Assembly: GCA_019455325.1 (NCBI GenBank)
Contig: JACFMQ010000003.1
Span: 124,001 to 188,000, forward strand
DNA from: Rhodocyclaceae bacterium
GTDB taxonomy: Bacteria; Pseudomonadota; Gammaproteobacteria; Burkholderiales; Rhodocyclaceae
DNA length: 64,000 nt
Direction of reading: 5' to 3'
Part shown: positions 1 to 9,300 of the stretch, in pieces
Layout of the letters: the number at the start of each line of letters is the position of its first letter
Position numbering within the stretch: position 1 is the first letter of the stretch
Notes under the pieces: generated by a model
The model's input: the letters and a program-made list of their open reading frames with translations, nothing else
What the model was told of the DNA's origin: nothing
The model's database searches: none
Program-made: the position numbers and the translations under genes

Positions 1-2
1 GC

Positions 3-1958
3 TTCAACAACACCGCCGCCACCATCGGCTCCGGTCTGGCGGAACTGGACGGCGCGCCGCTCCCCGGCACGTCGATCATCGACGCCGGCTACTCCACCGA
101 CGGTATGTATTTCATCGATCTGGACGGCGACGGCAACATCAACAACACTACCGACCTGCGCATCAACATCGGCAACACGGTCAACGCCGGCGACATCAAT
201 TACGTCGTTACCGGCACGGGCGGCGCCGACCTGATCCGCGGCGGCCAGGGCGCCGACAAGATCGACGGTGGCGCTGGCGCCGACGTGTTCGTTCTCGTCG
301 GCTCGGTCACCTCGGCCCAGGCCAACGCCTACCTGGCCGCGGAAACCGCGGTTCCGGGCAGCGTCATCCCCGCCGCGCTGAACGATGTCCTGCACATCAG
401 CGAACTGACCACCGTTCGCGCCCAGTCCGAGGTCAATACCGGCGACGAGCTGAATATGTCGGGGGCGGATGCCGCCGACACCCTGCACGTCTTCGGCACG
501 GCCAACCTGGCACTGATCAACGCCGGCGTCGCGCTGAACGTCGGTATCGTCGTGGTGCATTCGGACATCACGCTGTCGGTCGCCCAGTTGAATGCGCTGA
601 CCACGCTGACCATCGACGGTGACGCGGCGCACACGATCAAGGTCGTCGATGCGGATGGCACCCAGTTGTCCGACGCCGATGTCGCCAGCGTGCTCAACGG
701 TACCTACGTCGACCCTGATCTGGGTGCTATCGCCGCGCCGATAATCGTCGTCAGCAACGCCGGCGACAACACCACGATCCAGCTCGGCAGCACCGGGGCC
801 GCGGCGAGCGTGGAAGACTTCGTGGCCGAGGTTCCGGCCGCGACGACGGAGGGGCTGACGATCACCTCGGCTATGACCGCCGATGAGATCGAGGCCGCAC
901 TGGCCCTTGGCACGGCGGCCAAGGTCGTTGCCACCGGCATGACCGCCGCTCAACTGGAAAAGGTCGTGACGGCGATCGCCGACGTTGCCGAGATCACCGG
1001 CGCACTGGCTCTCACCAACGGTCTGGACGCGGCCGGCATCACCGCGCTGTTTGGCAAGTACGCCGGTACGACCGCTACGGTTGTCGCGACGGGCATGACC
1101 GACCAGTTCGCCGTCATCGCCGACAACATCGCCAAGGTTGCCGACAACGGTATCACCGGAACGCTGGCCCTCAGCAACGGAAACACCGACGCAGCGGATC
1201 TGGCTCTGCTGCTCGGTGCCAAGACTGCTGCCGCGGCAACGGTCAATATCGATGCGGCGAGCATGGATGCCGGCGAACTGACGGCCATCAGCACCGGCAT
1301 CGCCAAGGTCGACGGCATCGCCAACCTGAGCCTGACCGATGCCCAGTCGGCGGCCGAAATCGGCAACCTGCTCAGCAAGGCCAGCAACGCTGAGGTAAAT
1401 GCAGACTCCATGAGCGCCGCGAAGGTCGACGCGCTGGTCGCAGGCGCGGCAGGTATCGCGGCCGACGGCATCACCGGCACCATCACTGCCGCTGCCCTGC
1501 TGTCGGTGGCCGACTTCACCGCGCTGGCCGCCAAGGTCGCCGATGCCGCCACGGTCACCGTGGCCGATACGGGATCGGCGCTGGCTGCCTTGGGTGACGC
1601 CGCCCTGGATTCGGCCATCGACACCCTCGATGCGACGGACGATGCGATTGCCCTGACCGCGGATCAACTGGCGAGCATCACCAACGCCAAGCTGGTTCCG
1701 GGCGACGTCATCACACTGAGCGGCCTGGCTGACAGTGAATCCGCTTCCGCAACCAATATCGACTTCTACGATACGGGTGTTGTGGCGCTGACGGGGGCCG
1801 CACAGTCGGCCGATACCGATGTCACTGAGGCAGGCGAGTGGCACTTTGATATTGGCGTGCTGACCTACTGGGATAGCAGCGCCGTCGCCATCACCCTGAC
1901 CGGTGTCACGGCCGTCACGCTGGGCTCCGATGGTGTCTTCGAGCTGATGACCCTCTAA
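3..1958 (+). CDS. Secreted RTX-type repeat protein, C-terminal part (5' truncated by the window)
   Basis: The reading frame is open from the left edge of the window, so this is the 3' end of a longer gene. Around bases 210-300 the protein carries acidic glycine-rich calcium-binding motifs of the hemolysin type (GGADLIRGGQGADKIDGG, then GADVF). Before them is an EF-hand-like DLDGDGNINN stretch. The following ~450 residues are Ala/Thr/Asp-rich and made of degenerate units of about 60 residues, recognisable by recurring ATGM(T), ITG(T/A)LAL(S/T)NG and ADxxALxxK blocks. The frame ends with a short hydrophobic, Thr-rich tail (VTLGSDGVFELMTL), as expected for an uncleaved type I secretion signal. 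The inferred role is a large extracellular or cell-surface protein exported by a TolC-dependent ABC exporter. No enzymatic domain is visible in the portion present. A two-hairpin region follows the stop codon. Confidence 0.75.
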   Translation, partial: FNNTAATIGSGLAELDGAPLPGTSIIDAGYSTDGMYFIDLDGDGNINNTTDLRINIGNTVNAGDINYVVTGTGGADLIRGGQGADKIDGGAGADVFVLVGSVTSAQANAYLAAETAVPGSVIPAALNDVLHISELTTVRAQSEVNTGDELNMSGADAADTLHVFGTANLALINAGVALNVGIVVVHSDITLSVAQLNALTTLTIDGDAAHTIKVVDADGTQLSDADVASVLNGTYVDPDLGAIAAPIIVVSNAGDNTTIQLGSTGAAASVEDFVAEVPAATTEGLTITSAMTADEIEAALALGTAAKVVATGMTAAQLEKVVTAIADVAEITGALALTNGLDAAGITALFGKYAGTTATVVATGMTDQFAVIADNIAKVADNGITGTLALSNGNTDAADLALLLGAKTAAAATVNIDAASMDAGELTAISTGIAKVDGIANLSLTDAQSAAEIGNLLSKASNAEVNADSMSAAKVDALVAGAAGIAADGITGTITAAALLSVADFTALAAKVADAATVTVADTGSALAALGDAALDSAIDTLDATDDAIALTADQLASITNAKLVPGDVITLSGLADSESASATNIDFYDTGVVALTGAAQSADTDVTEAGEWHFDIGVLTYWDSSAVAITLTGVTAVTLGSDGVFELMTL

Positions 1959-1969
1959 TCCGACGCGCC

Positions 1970-1991
1970 ACCCCCAGGTGCATTTGGGGGT
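1970..1991 (+). other. Small hairpin just after the secreted-protein stop
   Basis: ACCCCCA at 1970-1976 pairs with TGGGGGT at 1985-1991 across an 8-nt loop. It has no T-tract and lies 12 nt after the stop, upstream of the strong terminator. It may protect the 3' end of the mRNA; function unknown. Confidence 0.4.
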
Positions 1992-2007
1992 AAACGTCGA
2001 ACCGACC

Positions 2008-2039
2008 AACCCCGCCCCTCACGAGGGGCGGGGTTTTTT
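2008..2039 (+). terminator. Strong intrinsic terminator of the secreted-protein gene
   Basis: AACCCCGCCCCT (2008-2019) pairs perfectly with AGGGGCGGGGTT (2024-2035) across a CACG loop and runs directly into six T residues. This is a textbook rho-independent terminator for the gene ending at 1958. Confidence 0.92.
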
Positions 2040-2152
2040 CTGAAGGTTCTATCGCAAGCGGATGCTTCGGAAAGGCTGGTGCGCCGCTCCCCTTCGCCGG
2101 TTGCCCCGGTTCGGGGAAACGATTTCAAAACCCGTCTCGCAAAGGAAAGACA

Positions 2153-2347
2153 ATGAGCAAGAAAAGCATCACCATCGACAACCAGGAATACGAACTAGCC
2201 AAGCTGAACCCGGAGGCCCGGCAGCAACTGGCCAACCTGCGCGTGGCCGATCAGGAGATCGCGCGCCTGCAGGTGCAGATCGCGCTCGCCCAGACGGCGC
2301 GCAACGCCTACGGCCAGGCGCTCAAGGCCGAACTCGAGAAATCCTGA
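2153..2347 (+). CDS. Small protein of DUF6447 type, partner-like to the RTX protein
   Basis: A 64-residue soluble protein with a strong ribosome-binding site (AAAGGAAAG) 6 nt before the ATG. It begins MSKKSITIDNQEYELAKLN, then forms one amphipathic helix rich in Ala, Gln, Arg and Leu (about residues 22-62), likely a short coiled coil. From memory this matches the short DUF6447 family found near large secreted repeat proteins in betaproteobacteria; the assignment is by pattern only. It lies downstream of a strong terminator, so it must have its own promoter or depend on read-through. Its role is unknown. Confidence 0.7.
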   Translation: MSKKSITIDNQEYELAKLNPEARQQLANLRVADQEIARLQVQIALAQTARNAYGQALKAELEKS

Positions 2348-2401
2348 TCCGGGCCGTTCGATGCCACGGAGGGCCGGCGACCCTCTCGGACAGAAGCGAT
2401 C

Positions 2402-2430
2402 TTGACAAGAAAAGCGGGGCTGGGCTTAAT
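2402..2430 (+). promoter_or_regulatory. Promoter of parDE
   Basis: A consensus -35 TTGACA (2402-2407) and a -10-like CTTAAT (2425-2430) are separated by 17 bp. The -10 overlaps the palindrome described in the next entry. Confidence 0.65.
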
Positions 2431-2442
2431 AACAGTTATTAA
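2426..2442 (+). promoter_or_regulatory. Palindromic operator of parDE
   Basis: TTAATAAC-A-GTTATTAA is a perfect 17-nt palindrome. It covers the promoter -10 and lies 18 nt before the parD start. Type II antitoxins with RHH folds repress their own operon by binding such sites, so binding here would block RNA polymerase. Confidence 0.7.
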
Positions 2443-2460
2443 TCAGCAGAAGGAGCGACC

Positions 2461-2730
2461 ATGCCAACCAGTGTTGCGCTCAGCCCCCATTTTGAAACCT
2501 TCATCCGCCAGCAGGTCGACTCTGGCCGCTTCAACAACGTCAGCGAGGTGGTCCGTGCGGGTTTGCGTCTGCTCGAAGAGCGCGAAGCCGAACAGGCCGC
2601 CAAGCTGCAGGCCCTGCGCGAGGCGATTGCGGCGGGCCTGGCCAGCGGGCCGGATATTCCTGCGGACAAAGTTTTTGACCGTCTGGAGGCGAAGTATCTC
2701 GCGATGGCTGAAGCGGCGAAAAAAGCCTGA
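2461..2730 (+). CDS. parD: ParD-family antitoxin
   Basis: An 89-residue protein with the typical ParD layout. The N-terminal ribbon-helix-helix segment (residues about 3-45) contains VALSPHFETFIRQQV and the family motif NNVSEVVRAGLRLLEERE. The charged C-terminal tail, KVFDRLEAKYLAMAEAAKKA, would wrap the toxin. It should bind DNA as a dimer and neutralise the ParE encoded directly downstream. An AGGAG ribosome-binding site precedes the start. The stop codon overlaps the toxin start by one base (TGATG), giving translational coupling. Confidence 0.92.
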   Translation: MPTSVALSPHFETFIRQQVDSGRFNNVSEVVRAGLRLLEEREAEQAAKLQALREAIAAGLASGPDIPADKVFDRLEAKYLAMAEAAKKA

Positions 2731-3047
2731 TGCAGTTGGTGTTTCTGCCGCAGGCGGAGCTTGATCTCGAGGTCATCGGTGACTACATCGCTCGGAACAA
2801 CCCATGCCGAGCCGCCAGTTTTGTACGCGAGTTGCAAGTACAGTGCCGCAAACTGGTCAAGTCGCCCAAAGCCTACCGGCCACGACCTGAACTCGGTAAA
2901 GCCATGCGCTCATGTGCCTACGGCAACTACCTCATTATTTTCGCGGAGAATGCCGGGTTGGTGCAGATCGTGCGCATCCTGCACGGCGCGATGGATGTCG
3001 AAGCGCAGTTCGCTGAAAGGAATTCTGCTCCCGACGATAAAACCTAG
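2730..3047 (+). CDS. parE: ParE/RelE-superfamily toxin
   Basis: A 105-residue protein of usual ParE length. It starts MQLVFLPQAELDLEVIGDYIARNNP, the first strand and helix of the RelE/ParE fold, and continues with SFVRELQVQCRKLVKSPKAYRPRPELG, the loop seen in ParE, then YLIIFAENAGLVQIVRILHGAMDV as the terminal beta strands. ParE toxins poison DNA gyrase. The immediately upstream ParD and one-base overlap support a functional pair. The RxxLxG C-terminal region is intact, so no inactivation is evident. Confidence 0.9.
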   Translation: MQLVFLPQAELDLEVIGDYIARNNPCRAASFVRELQVQCRKLVKSPKAYRPRPELGKAMRSCAYGNYLIIFAENAGLVQIVRILHGAMDVEAQFAERNSAPDDKT

Positions 3048-3074
3048 TCGCATGTCGGCCCTCGGCGGCTTGAC

Positions 3075-3164
3075 GCGCATACAGACTGGGACGCCTCGAT
3101 CCTCTCCGTCGCCGCAGAAAACCGCTGCCGCTTGCTGTTCAGCGAGGGCTTTCAGAATGGCTCA
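3075..3164 (+). pseudogene. Remnant of a PIN-domain (VapC-like) toxin, C-terminal piece
   Basis: Read in the frame starting at 3075, this stretch encodes DWDASILSVAAENRC followed by RLLFSEGFQNG. That closely resembles the C-terminal half of PIN-domain toxins: the W/YDA-LI-AA helix carrying the third acidic residue, then the L-SEDFQ-G strand. No N-terminal PIN half, start codon or antitoxin is present, and the frame drifts into unrelated sequence after about 30 codons. It sits in the gap between parE and rsmA. The identification is by motif only. Confidence 0.45.
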
Positions 3165-3235
3165 CCTGGCTGCTGCCAGCCGCCCGCCTCTGTTCGACAG
3201 CCTGCTGAGCGCAGGAAAATAAAAGCGTGGCGAAC

Positions 3236-4006
3236 CTATCCTTTCGCCAGAAAGCCGGCGATGCGCACGTAGTCGTCGACCGACAGATCCTCGGCGCGGC
3301 GCGTCGGGTCGATGGCGAGCGCGGTCCAGGCCGCGTCGTCGAGCAGGCCCTTGAGGTTGTTGCGCAGCATCTTGCGGCGCTGCGCGAAGGCGGCGGCGAC
3401 GACCTTGCCGAGCAGCGCCTCGTCGACCGCGGCGAGGTCCGCCGGATCGCGCGGGATCATCCGCACCACCGCCGAATCGACCTTCGGCGGCGGGTCGAAG
3501 GCGGTCGGCGGCACGTCGATCAGCCACTCCAGCCAGAAGCGGTACTGCAGCATCACGGAGAGCCGGCCGCGCTCGCCGTCGCCGGGCTCGGCGACCATGC
3601 GTTCGACCACTTCCTTCTGCAGCATGAAATGCATGTCGCGCACGCGCTCGGCGTAGCCGGCGAGGTGGAAGAGCAGCGGCGTCGAGATGTTGTACGGCAG
3701 GTTGCCGACGATGCGCAGGTCGTCGCCGAGCGATGCGAAGTCGAAGGCGAGCGCGTCGCCTTCGTGGATCGTCAGCCGCTCCGGCGGATGGCGCTTCTTC
3801 AGGCGGGCGACGATGTCGCGGTCGATCTCGACGACGTGCAGATGGTCGACGCGTTCGAGCAGCGGCTCGGTCAGCGCGCCGAGGCCGGGGCCGATCTCGA
3901 CCAGCCGGTCGCCGCGGGCCGGCGCGACGGCGCCGACGATGTCGGCGACGATCTGCGCGTCGACGAGGAAGTTCTGACCGAAGCGCTTGCGCGGGACGTG
4001 TTTCAT
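3236..4006 (-). CDS. rsmA: 16S rRNA (adenine1518/1519-N6)-dimethyltransferase
   Basis: RsmA/KsgA dimethylates two adjacent adenines near the 3' end of 16S rRNA late in 30S assembly, using S-adenosylmethionine. The N-terminal [13 protein letters not shown] signature, SAM motif [16 protein letters not shown] and catalytic motif [10 protein letters not shown] are all present, as is the C-terminal family ending. The chosen start (ATG at 4006) overlaps the pdxA stop in an ATGA arrangement and begins exactly at the conserved [10 protein letters not shown]. An upstream in-frame ATG at 4021 would add five residues. It is the last gene of lptD-surA-pdxA-rsmA. Confidence 0.96.
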   Translation of the reverse strand: MKHVPRKRFGQNFLVDAQIVADIVGAVAPARGDRLVEIGPGLGALTEPLLERVDHLHVVEIDRDIVARLKKRHPPERLTIHEGDALAFDFASLGDDLRIVGNLPYNISTPLLFHLAGYAERVRDMHFMLQKEVVERMVAEPGDGERGRLSVMLQYRFWLEWLIDVPPTAFDPPPKVDSAVVRMIPRDPADLAAVDEALLGKVVAAAFAQRRKMLRNNLKGLLDDAAWTALAIDPTRRAEDLSVDDYVRIAGFLAKG

Positions 4007-5016
4007 GCGACGGCCCTGCAAGCCGCCATCCGCGCCGCCTCGCGCACCGCCTCGAACAGGCTCCCCGGGTCGGCCGTGCCGCGGCCGGCGAGGGCGAGCG
4101 CGGTGCCATGGTCGACCGAGGTGCGGATCACCGGCAGGCCGAGCGTGACGTTGATGCCGCGGCCGAAGGTGGCGTACTTCAGCGCGGTCAGCCCCTGGTC
4201 GTGGTACATCGCCAGCACGCAGTCGCCCTCCGCCAGCACCGGCGGCGTGAACATGGTGTCCGCCGGCAGCGGGCCGACGAGGCGCATGCCCTCGCCGCGC
4301 AGCCGGTCGAGCAGCGGCGCCATCACGTCGATCTCCTCGCGGCCGAGGTAGCCGTCCTCGCCGGCGTGCGGATTCAGGCCGGCGACGAGGATGCGCGGCG
4401 CGGCGACGCCGTACTTCGCGCGCATGTCCGCGTGCACGATGCGCAGCGTCTCTTCGAGCAGCGCCGGCGTGATCGCGTCGGGCACCTGGCGCAGCGGCAG
4501 GTGCGTGGTCGCCAGCGCGACGCGCAGCGGGCCGTGCGCCGTGTCGCCGGCGAGCATCATGACCACGCGCGGCGAGCCGGTGCGCTCGGCGAGGTATTCG
4601 GTGTGGCCGGAGAACGGCGTGCCGGCGGCGTTGATCACGCCCTTGTGCACCGGCGCCGTGACCATCGCCGCGAATTCGCCGGCGCGGCAGCCGGCGAGCG
4701 CGCGGTCGAGCAGGGCGAGCACGGCCGCGGCGTTGGCCGGGTCGAGGCGGCCGGGGACGGCGGGGACGGCGAGCGGGCAGTGCAGGACTTCGAGCGTCGA
4801 CGCTTCATCCGGCGCAGCCGGCGCATAGTCGCGCAGCGCGCCGCGCCAGCCGATTGCGGCGGCGCGCGCCGCCAGCAGGTCGCGGTCGGCCAGCACGACG
4901 ACGCGCGCCGGAAAGTCTTCCTCGATCAAGCGCAGGCACAGTTCGGGGCCGATGCCGGCCGGCTCGCCGGAGGTGACGGCGAGAACCGGCCGCCGGTCCA
5001 CGTCAGCGTTCCTCAA
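4003..5016 (-). CDS. pdxA: 4-hydroxythreonine-4-phosphate dehydrogenase
   Basis: PdxA oxidises 4-hydroxy-L-threonine phosphate with NAD in the DXP-dependent pyridoxal 5'-phosphate pathway. The 337-residue frame has the family start ([17 protein letters not shown]), the metal/substrate histidine region ([21 protein letters not shown]), [18 protein letters not shown] and GPLPADTMF. The ATG at 5016 overlaps the surA stop by 14 bases. A GTG at 5001, giving VDRRPVLAV, is an alternative start. It is translationally coupled to surA upstream and rsmA downstream, the usual proteobacterial order. Confidence 0.95.
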   Translation of the reverse strand: MRNADVDRRPVLAVTSGEPAGIGPELCLRLIEEDFPARVVVLADRDLLAARAAAIGWRGALRDYAPAAPDEASTLEVLHCPLAVPAVPGRLDPANAAAVLALLDRALAGCRAGEFAAMVTAPVHKGVINAAGTPFSGHTEYLAERTGSPRVVMMLAGDTAHGPLRVALATTHLPLRQVPDAITPALLEETLRIVHADMRAKYGVAAPRILVAGLNPHAGEDGYLGREEIDVMAPLLDRLRGEGMRLVGPLPADTMFTPPVLAEGDCVLAMYHDQGLTALKYATFGRGINVTLGLPVIRTSVDHGTALALAGRGTADPGSLFEAVREAARMAACRAVA

Positions 5017-6307
5017 GCCGGTATTCGACGTAGGCGCGGTCGCGCAACTGGCGCAGCCAGTCCTGGTAGGCCTCGTCGAGCTTGCGCTCGCGCAGCACCT
5101 GGCGCGCGGCCATGCGCTGGCGCTCGCTGGAGACGTCCTGCACGCGCCGTTCGAGCACCTGGATCAGGTGGAAGCCGAACGGCGACTGCACCGGCTCGCT
5201 GATCTCGTTCGGCTGCAGCGCGTCCATCGCCCGCTCGAACTCCGGCACCGTGTCGCCGGGGTAGAGCCAGCCGAGGTCGCCGCCCTTGGCGGCGGAGCCG
5301 TCCTGCGAATAGAGGCGCGCCAGCTCGGCGAAGTCGCCGCCGTGGGCGAGGCGCTCGCGCAGGCCGGAGAGCTTGCGCAGCGCCTCCGACTCGGCGACCA
5401 GTTCGTTCACGCGGACGAGGATGTGGCGGGCGTGCGTCTGCTGCACCGGCGGCAGCGCGATGCCGCCCTTGCGGGTGAGCAGCTTGACGATGTGGAAGCC
5501 GTTCGGGCTCCTGAGGATCGGCGCCACCTCGCCCGGCTTCAGCTTCGCCAGCGCGTCGGCGAAGAGGCCGGGCAGCCGGTCGAGCGGGCGCGGGCTCATG
5601 ACGCCGCCCTGCAGCGCGTCCGGCGCGTCCGAGAAGGCGGCGGCGAGCTGCGAGAAATCCTCGCCGGCGGCGAGCCGGGCGACGATCCCGTCGGCCTTCG
5701 TCTTGAGCCCCTGCAACTGCTCGGGCGAGGCCGATTCCGGCGCGCGCAGCAGGATGTGGGCGATCTCGACCTCGTCGCCGCTGCCGTCCTTGGCCGTTTC
5801 GGAAGCGATGAAGTTGTCGACCTCGGCGTCGCCGATGACCAGGCGGTTATCGACCTCGCGCTCGCGCAGGTGGGAAACCGTCATCTCGTCGCGGATCTCC
5901 TCGCGGAAGGTGGCGTAGCGGATGCCGTCCCGCTCCAGCGCCTCGCGGAACTGCGCCAGCGTCATCTTGTTGCCGGCGGCGATGCGGTTGATCGCCTGGT
6001 CGAGCTGCGCGTCGTCCACGCGCAGGCCGGTGTCGCGCGCGGTCTGCAACTGGATGCGGTCGACCACCAGGCGTTCGAGCATCTGCCGCTCCATCACCTC
6101 GTGCGGCGGCAGCGGCGTGCCCTGCCGCTTCAGGTGCACCAGCGCCGAATCGAGGCGGGCGCGCAGTTCGTTGAAGGTGATCACCTCGTCGTTCACGACG
6201 GCGACGATGCGATCCACCTCGACCGGCGCACGGCCGGACTGCGCGAAGGCGGCGCCGGCGCAGACGATGAACAGGAACGCGGTGCGGAAGACGGACCTCA
6301 TGTGCAT
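5003..6307 (-). CDS. surA: Periplasmic chaperone / peptidyl-prolyl isomerase SurA
   Basis: SurA escorts unfolded outer-membrane proteins through the periplasm to BamA. The 434-residue protein has a signal peptide (FRTAFLFIVCAGAAFAQ) and a SurA N-domain (VEVDRIVAVVNDEVITFNELRARL onward, to about residue 170). Two parvulin domains follow, marked by AHILLRAPE...LAAGEDFSQLAAAFSDAP and ARHILVRV...HGGDFAELARLYSQDG, and then the C-terminal helix. An AAGGAG motif lies 5 nt before the ATG at 6307. Only 8 nt separate it from lptD, matching its role in LptD assembly. Confidence 0.95.
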   Translation of the reverse strand: MHMRSVFRTAFLFIVCAGAAFAQSGRAPVEVDRIVAVVNDEVITFNELRARLDSALVHLKRQGTPLPPHEVMERQMLERLVVDRIQLQTARDTGLRVDDAQLDQAINRIAAGNKMTLAQFREALERDGIRYATFREEIRDEMTVSHLREREVDNRLVIGDAEVDNFIASETAKDGSGDEVEIAHILLRAPESASPEQLQGLKTKADGIVARLAAGEDFSQLAAAFSDAPDALQGGVMSPRPLDRLPGLFADALAKLKPGEVAPILRSPNGFHIVKLLTRKGGIALPPVQQTHARHILVRVNELVAESEALRKLSGLRERLAHGGDFAELARLYSQDGSAAKGGDLGWLYPGDTVPEFERAMDALQPNEISEPVQSPFGFHLIQVLERRVQDVSSERQRMAARQVLRERKLDEAYQDWLRQLRDRAYVEYRLEER

Positions 6308-6315
6308 GGAGCTCC

Positions 6316-9300
6316 TTATTCGCCGAAGACCGGATCGGCGATCGGCTGGTTGGACAGGCCGTAGCCCTGGATGTTGCGGCGCAGGAGATCGACCGGATTG
6401 GAGCCGATGCGCGCGAAATCGTTCAGCTCCAACTGGATGAAGAACGAGGTGTTGCTGCGCCCGGAGAGGGTCGCCACCTGGTGGCTGACCAGGCGGATGG
6501 CCCAGCAGCCGGCGCCGTATTCGAGGCCGGCGACGGTCTCGACCGGCTTGTGGTCGAGGATCGAGTAGTTGTAGCGGCCGACCGCCGACCAGCCGCCCCA
6601 GATCGGCCACTGGCCGGAGATGTCGACGTTCTTCAGGTCGCCGCCGGAGACCTGGTCGCTGGCGAAGCGGTAGCTGGCGTTGAGCACCTTGCCCAGCTCC
6701 GGCTGGTAGCGCACGCCGATCGACGAGCGCTCGGTGCGCCGGTCCGACGGGTTGTACTGCAGCGCCGCGTCCAGCCAGGTCTTCGGCAGTATGCGGCCGC
6801 TGAAGGCGGCGAGGAAGTCGGAGCGGTTCCACTTGTCCTGCGTCTGGCCGGGGATCGTCTGGCCGTCGAGGTCGACGCGCTGGCGGCGGAAGTAGTAGCG
6901 CTGGCCGAACATCGCGCGCATGGCCTCGGCGCCGCTGGTCGGGTCGATCAGGCGCGAGGTGACGGCGGCGGTGAGCTGGTTGGCGTCGCTGACGCGGTCG
7001 TAGCCGAGGAACTGGTTCTCGCTGAAGATCTGCGCGAAGTTGAAGTCGGCGATGGCGCTGTCGAAGTTCGGGATCTGCGCCTGCTCGCGGTACGGAACGT
7101 TCAGGTAGTACAGGCGCGGCTCCAGCGTCTGCACGGCGTCCGCGCCGAACCAGGAGGTCTCGCGCTCGAAGGTCATGCCGGCGTCCACGCTGAGGATCGG
7201 CAGCGTGCGCGAGATCGATTCGGACCACTGCGCGTTGGTACGCCGGTCGAGCGAGTAGTTCGTCGCGTGCACGCCGAATTTCGGCGTCACGTACCAGCCG
7301 GGCTGGACGAAGGGCAGCGACAGTTGCGGGTAGGCGACGGTGCGCTTGCCCTGCGTCAGCGTGTCGTGCGTGAAGCTCGTGTACTGGCCGAAGAAGGCGA
7401 AGTCGGTGCCGTAGAAATCGGGGCGGCGCGCGCTCACTTCGATGCGCGGCGCGAACGAATACGGCTTGGCGATCCGCTGGCTCGGGTCCGGATCCGGGTT
7501 GAGCGTCTGGTAGGACTGGCCGATGACGCTCGCGCTCCACCAGCCGCCGCCGTAGGTGAGCACGCCCTGGCGCAGCAACTGGCGCTGCGAGGACACCACC
7601 GAGCGCGAGGACAGGTCGGTGAAATACCTGTCGTCGGAAACGCCCGAGAGGTTCAGCGAACCGCTGAAGCCGCGGCCGAGGTTCTGCTGATGGAGGACGG
7701 CGTAGGCGTAGCGGCTGTCGTTGTTCGACTGCTGGTCGCTCGGCAGGTACTCGGCGCGCACGTTGCCGGTGTGGTGGTAGCCGAGATAGCGGTATTCGGT
7801 CGCCAGCTGGATGCCGCGCTTGGAATAGACGCGCGGCGAGATCGTCGCGTCCATGTCCGGCGCGATGTTCCAGTAGTACGGCGTCGACAGCGTCAGGCCG
7901 CTGGACGTCGACGAGCCGCCGGTCGGCGCGAGGAAGCCGGACCGGCGCTGGTTGTTCAGCGGGAAAGGCAGCCACGGCGCCCAGAAGATCGGCACGTCCT
8001 GGAAATAGACCGTGCTGCTGTGGCCCTCGCCGACCTCGCGGTCGTAGTCGAGCGCCAGTTCCTTGGCGCGCAGGTGCCAGCCCGGATCGTCCGGCTTGCA
8101 GGTGGTGTAGCTGCCGTTGATGATGCGCAGCCGGTTCTCGCCCTCGAAGTCGATCCGCTCGGCGCTGCCGTGCGCCTCGGTCTGCGGCAGCGGCGCCGGT
8201 TCGTCGGCCGAGACGCCGAGCACGTTCATCAGCGAACCGGGCTCGGGCCGGCCGGTCCGGTAGGTGCCGGCGGTGGCCTGCTGCCAGGCGGTCTGGCCGT
8301 AGGCGTCGATGACGGTGCCGCCGACGCCGCGCTCCTGCCGCTCGCGCTCCTTCGCCGCCCACTTCGCCTCGCGCTTCAGCGAGTAGCTGGGTTCCTCGAA
8401 GACGCCGGTCTGCGACGCGATCTTCATGCGCATGCGCGGCCCGGTGACGAGATCCTCGCCCTGTTCGAGGCGGACGTTGCCGGCCGCCTCCAGCTCGTCC
8501 TCGATCGGCCAGTAGGTCAGGCGGTCGGCGCTGACCACCGCGCCCGCCTGCCGCGCCTCGGCGCTGCCGCTGGCGACCATCTCCCGGTCGGTGATGCCGG
8601 TCATCTCGTCGGCGATGAGGAATATCGGCCGCTGCACGCCGTCGCCCGGCCGCAGCGGCTGCAGGGCGGGGGCGCCGCGCAGGGCGGCGGGCGCGGCACC
8701 GGTGTCCGGCAGTTCGGGCGCTTCGTCCGAAAAGCGGAGCACCGGCGGCTGCCCGGCGCGCCATGCGGTTTCGCGTCCCTGGTCGATGCCGGCGAGCGTC
8801 GCCGGCGCCGAAGGCGCCCTCGGAACGCCCGGTGCCGGCGCGGTGCCGGCCAGCGCCGGCGTGGTGCGGAGCAGGTCCGGATGGACGCGCAGCGGCGTCA
8901 GGGTGGTCGTCTTGACGCTGCTTTCGGCGGCGGCATCGCGGGCGGCCGGCGCCTTCGCCGGCGCGCGGGCAGGCAATGCCGGCGCGGCGGCCGGGATCGC
9001 CGGCGACGCGGGAGCCGCCGCCGGAGCGGTCGGTACGGCCGGACGCGGCTCAGGCACGGCGGCCGGTTCCAGCGCGCGGCGCTCGACGGCCTGCGCGTCG
9101 ACCGGCTGCACGTCGGCGCGGGCCTTCTCCGCGGTCGGTTCGGCGGCGGCCGGTTCGGCGGGCTGCGCCGGCGCCGGCTTCTTCTCGGCCGGCGGCTGGC
9201 CGAGCAGCGCCGGATCGACGCGCAGCGGCGTGGCCGCCTGCGCCGCCGCCTCGTCGGCGGCGAGCGCGGCGACGCCGCAGCAGACGATCAGCGCCAGCGA

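Noticed and set aside
6308-8764. Upstream in-frame extension of surA across lptD
   Set aside because: The extra frame is an off-frame reading of lptD; the true surA start at 6307 has a good ribosome-binding site and signal peptide.
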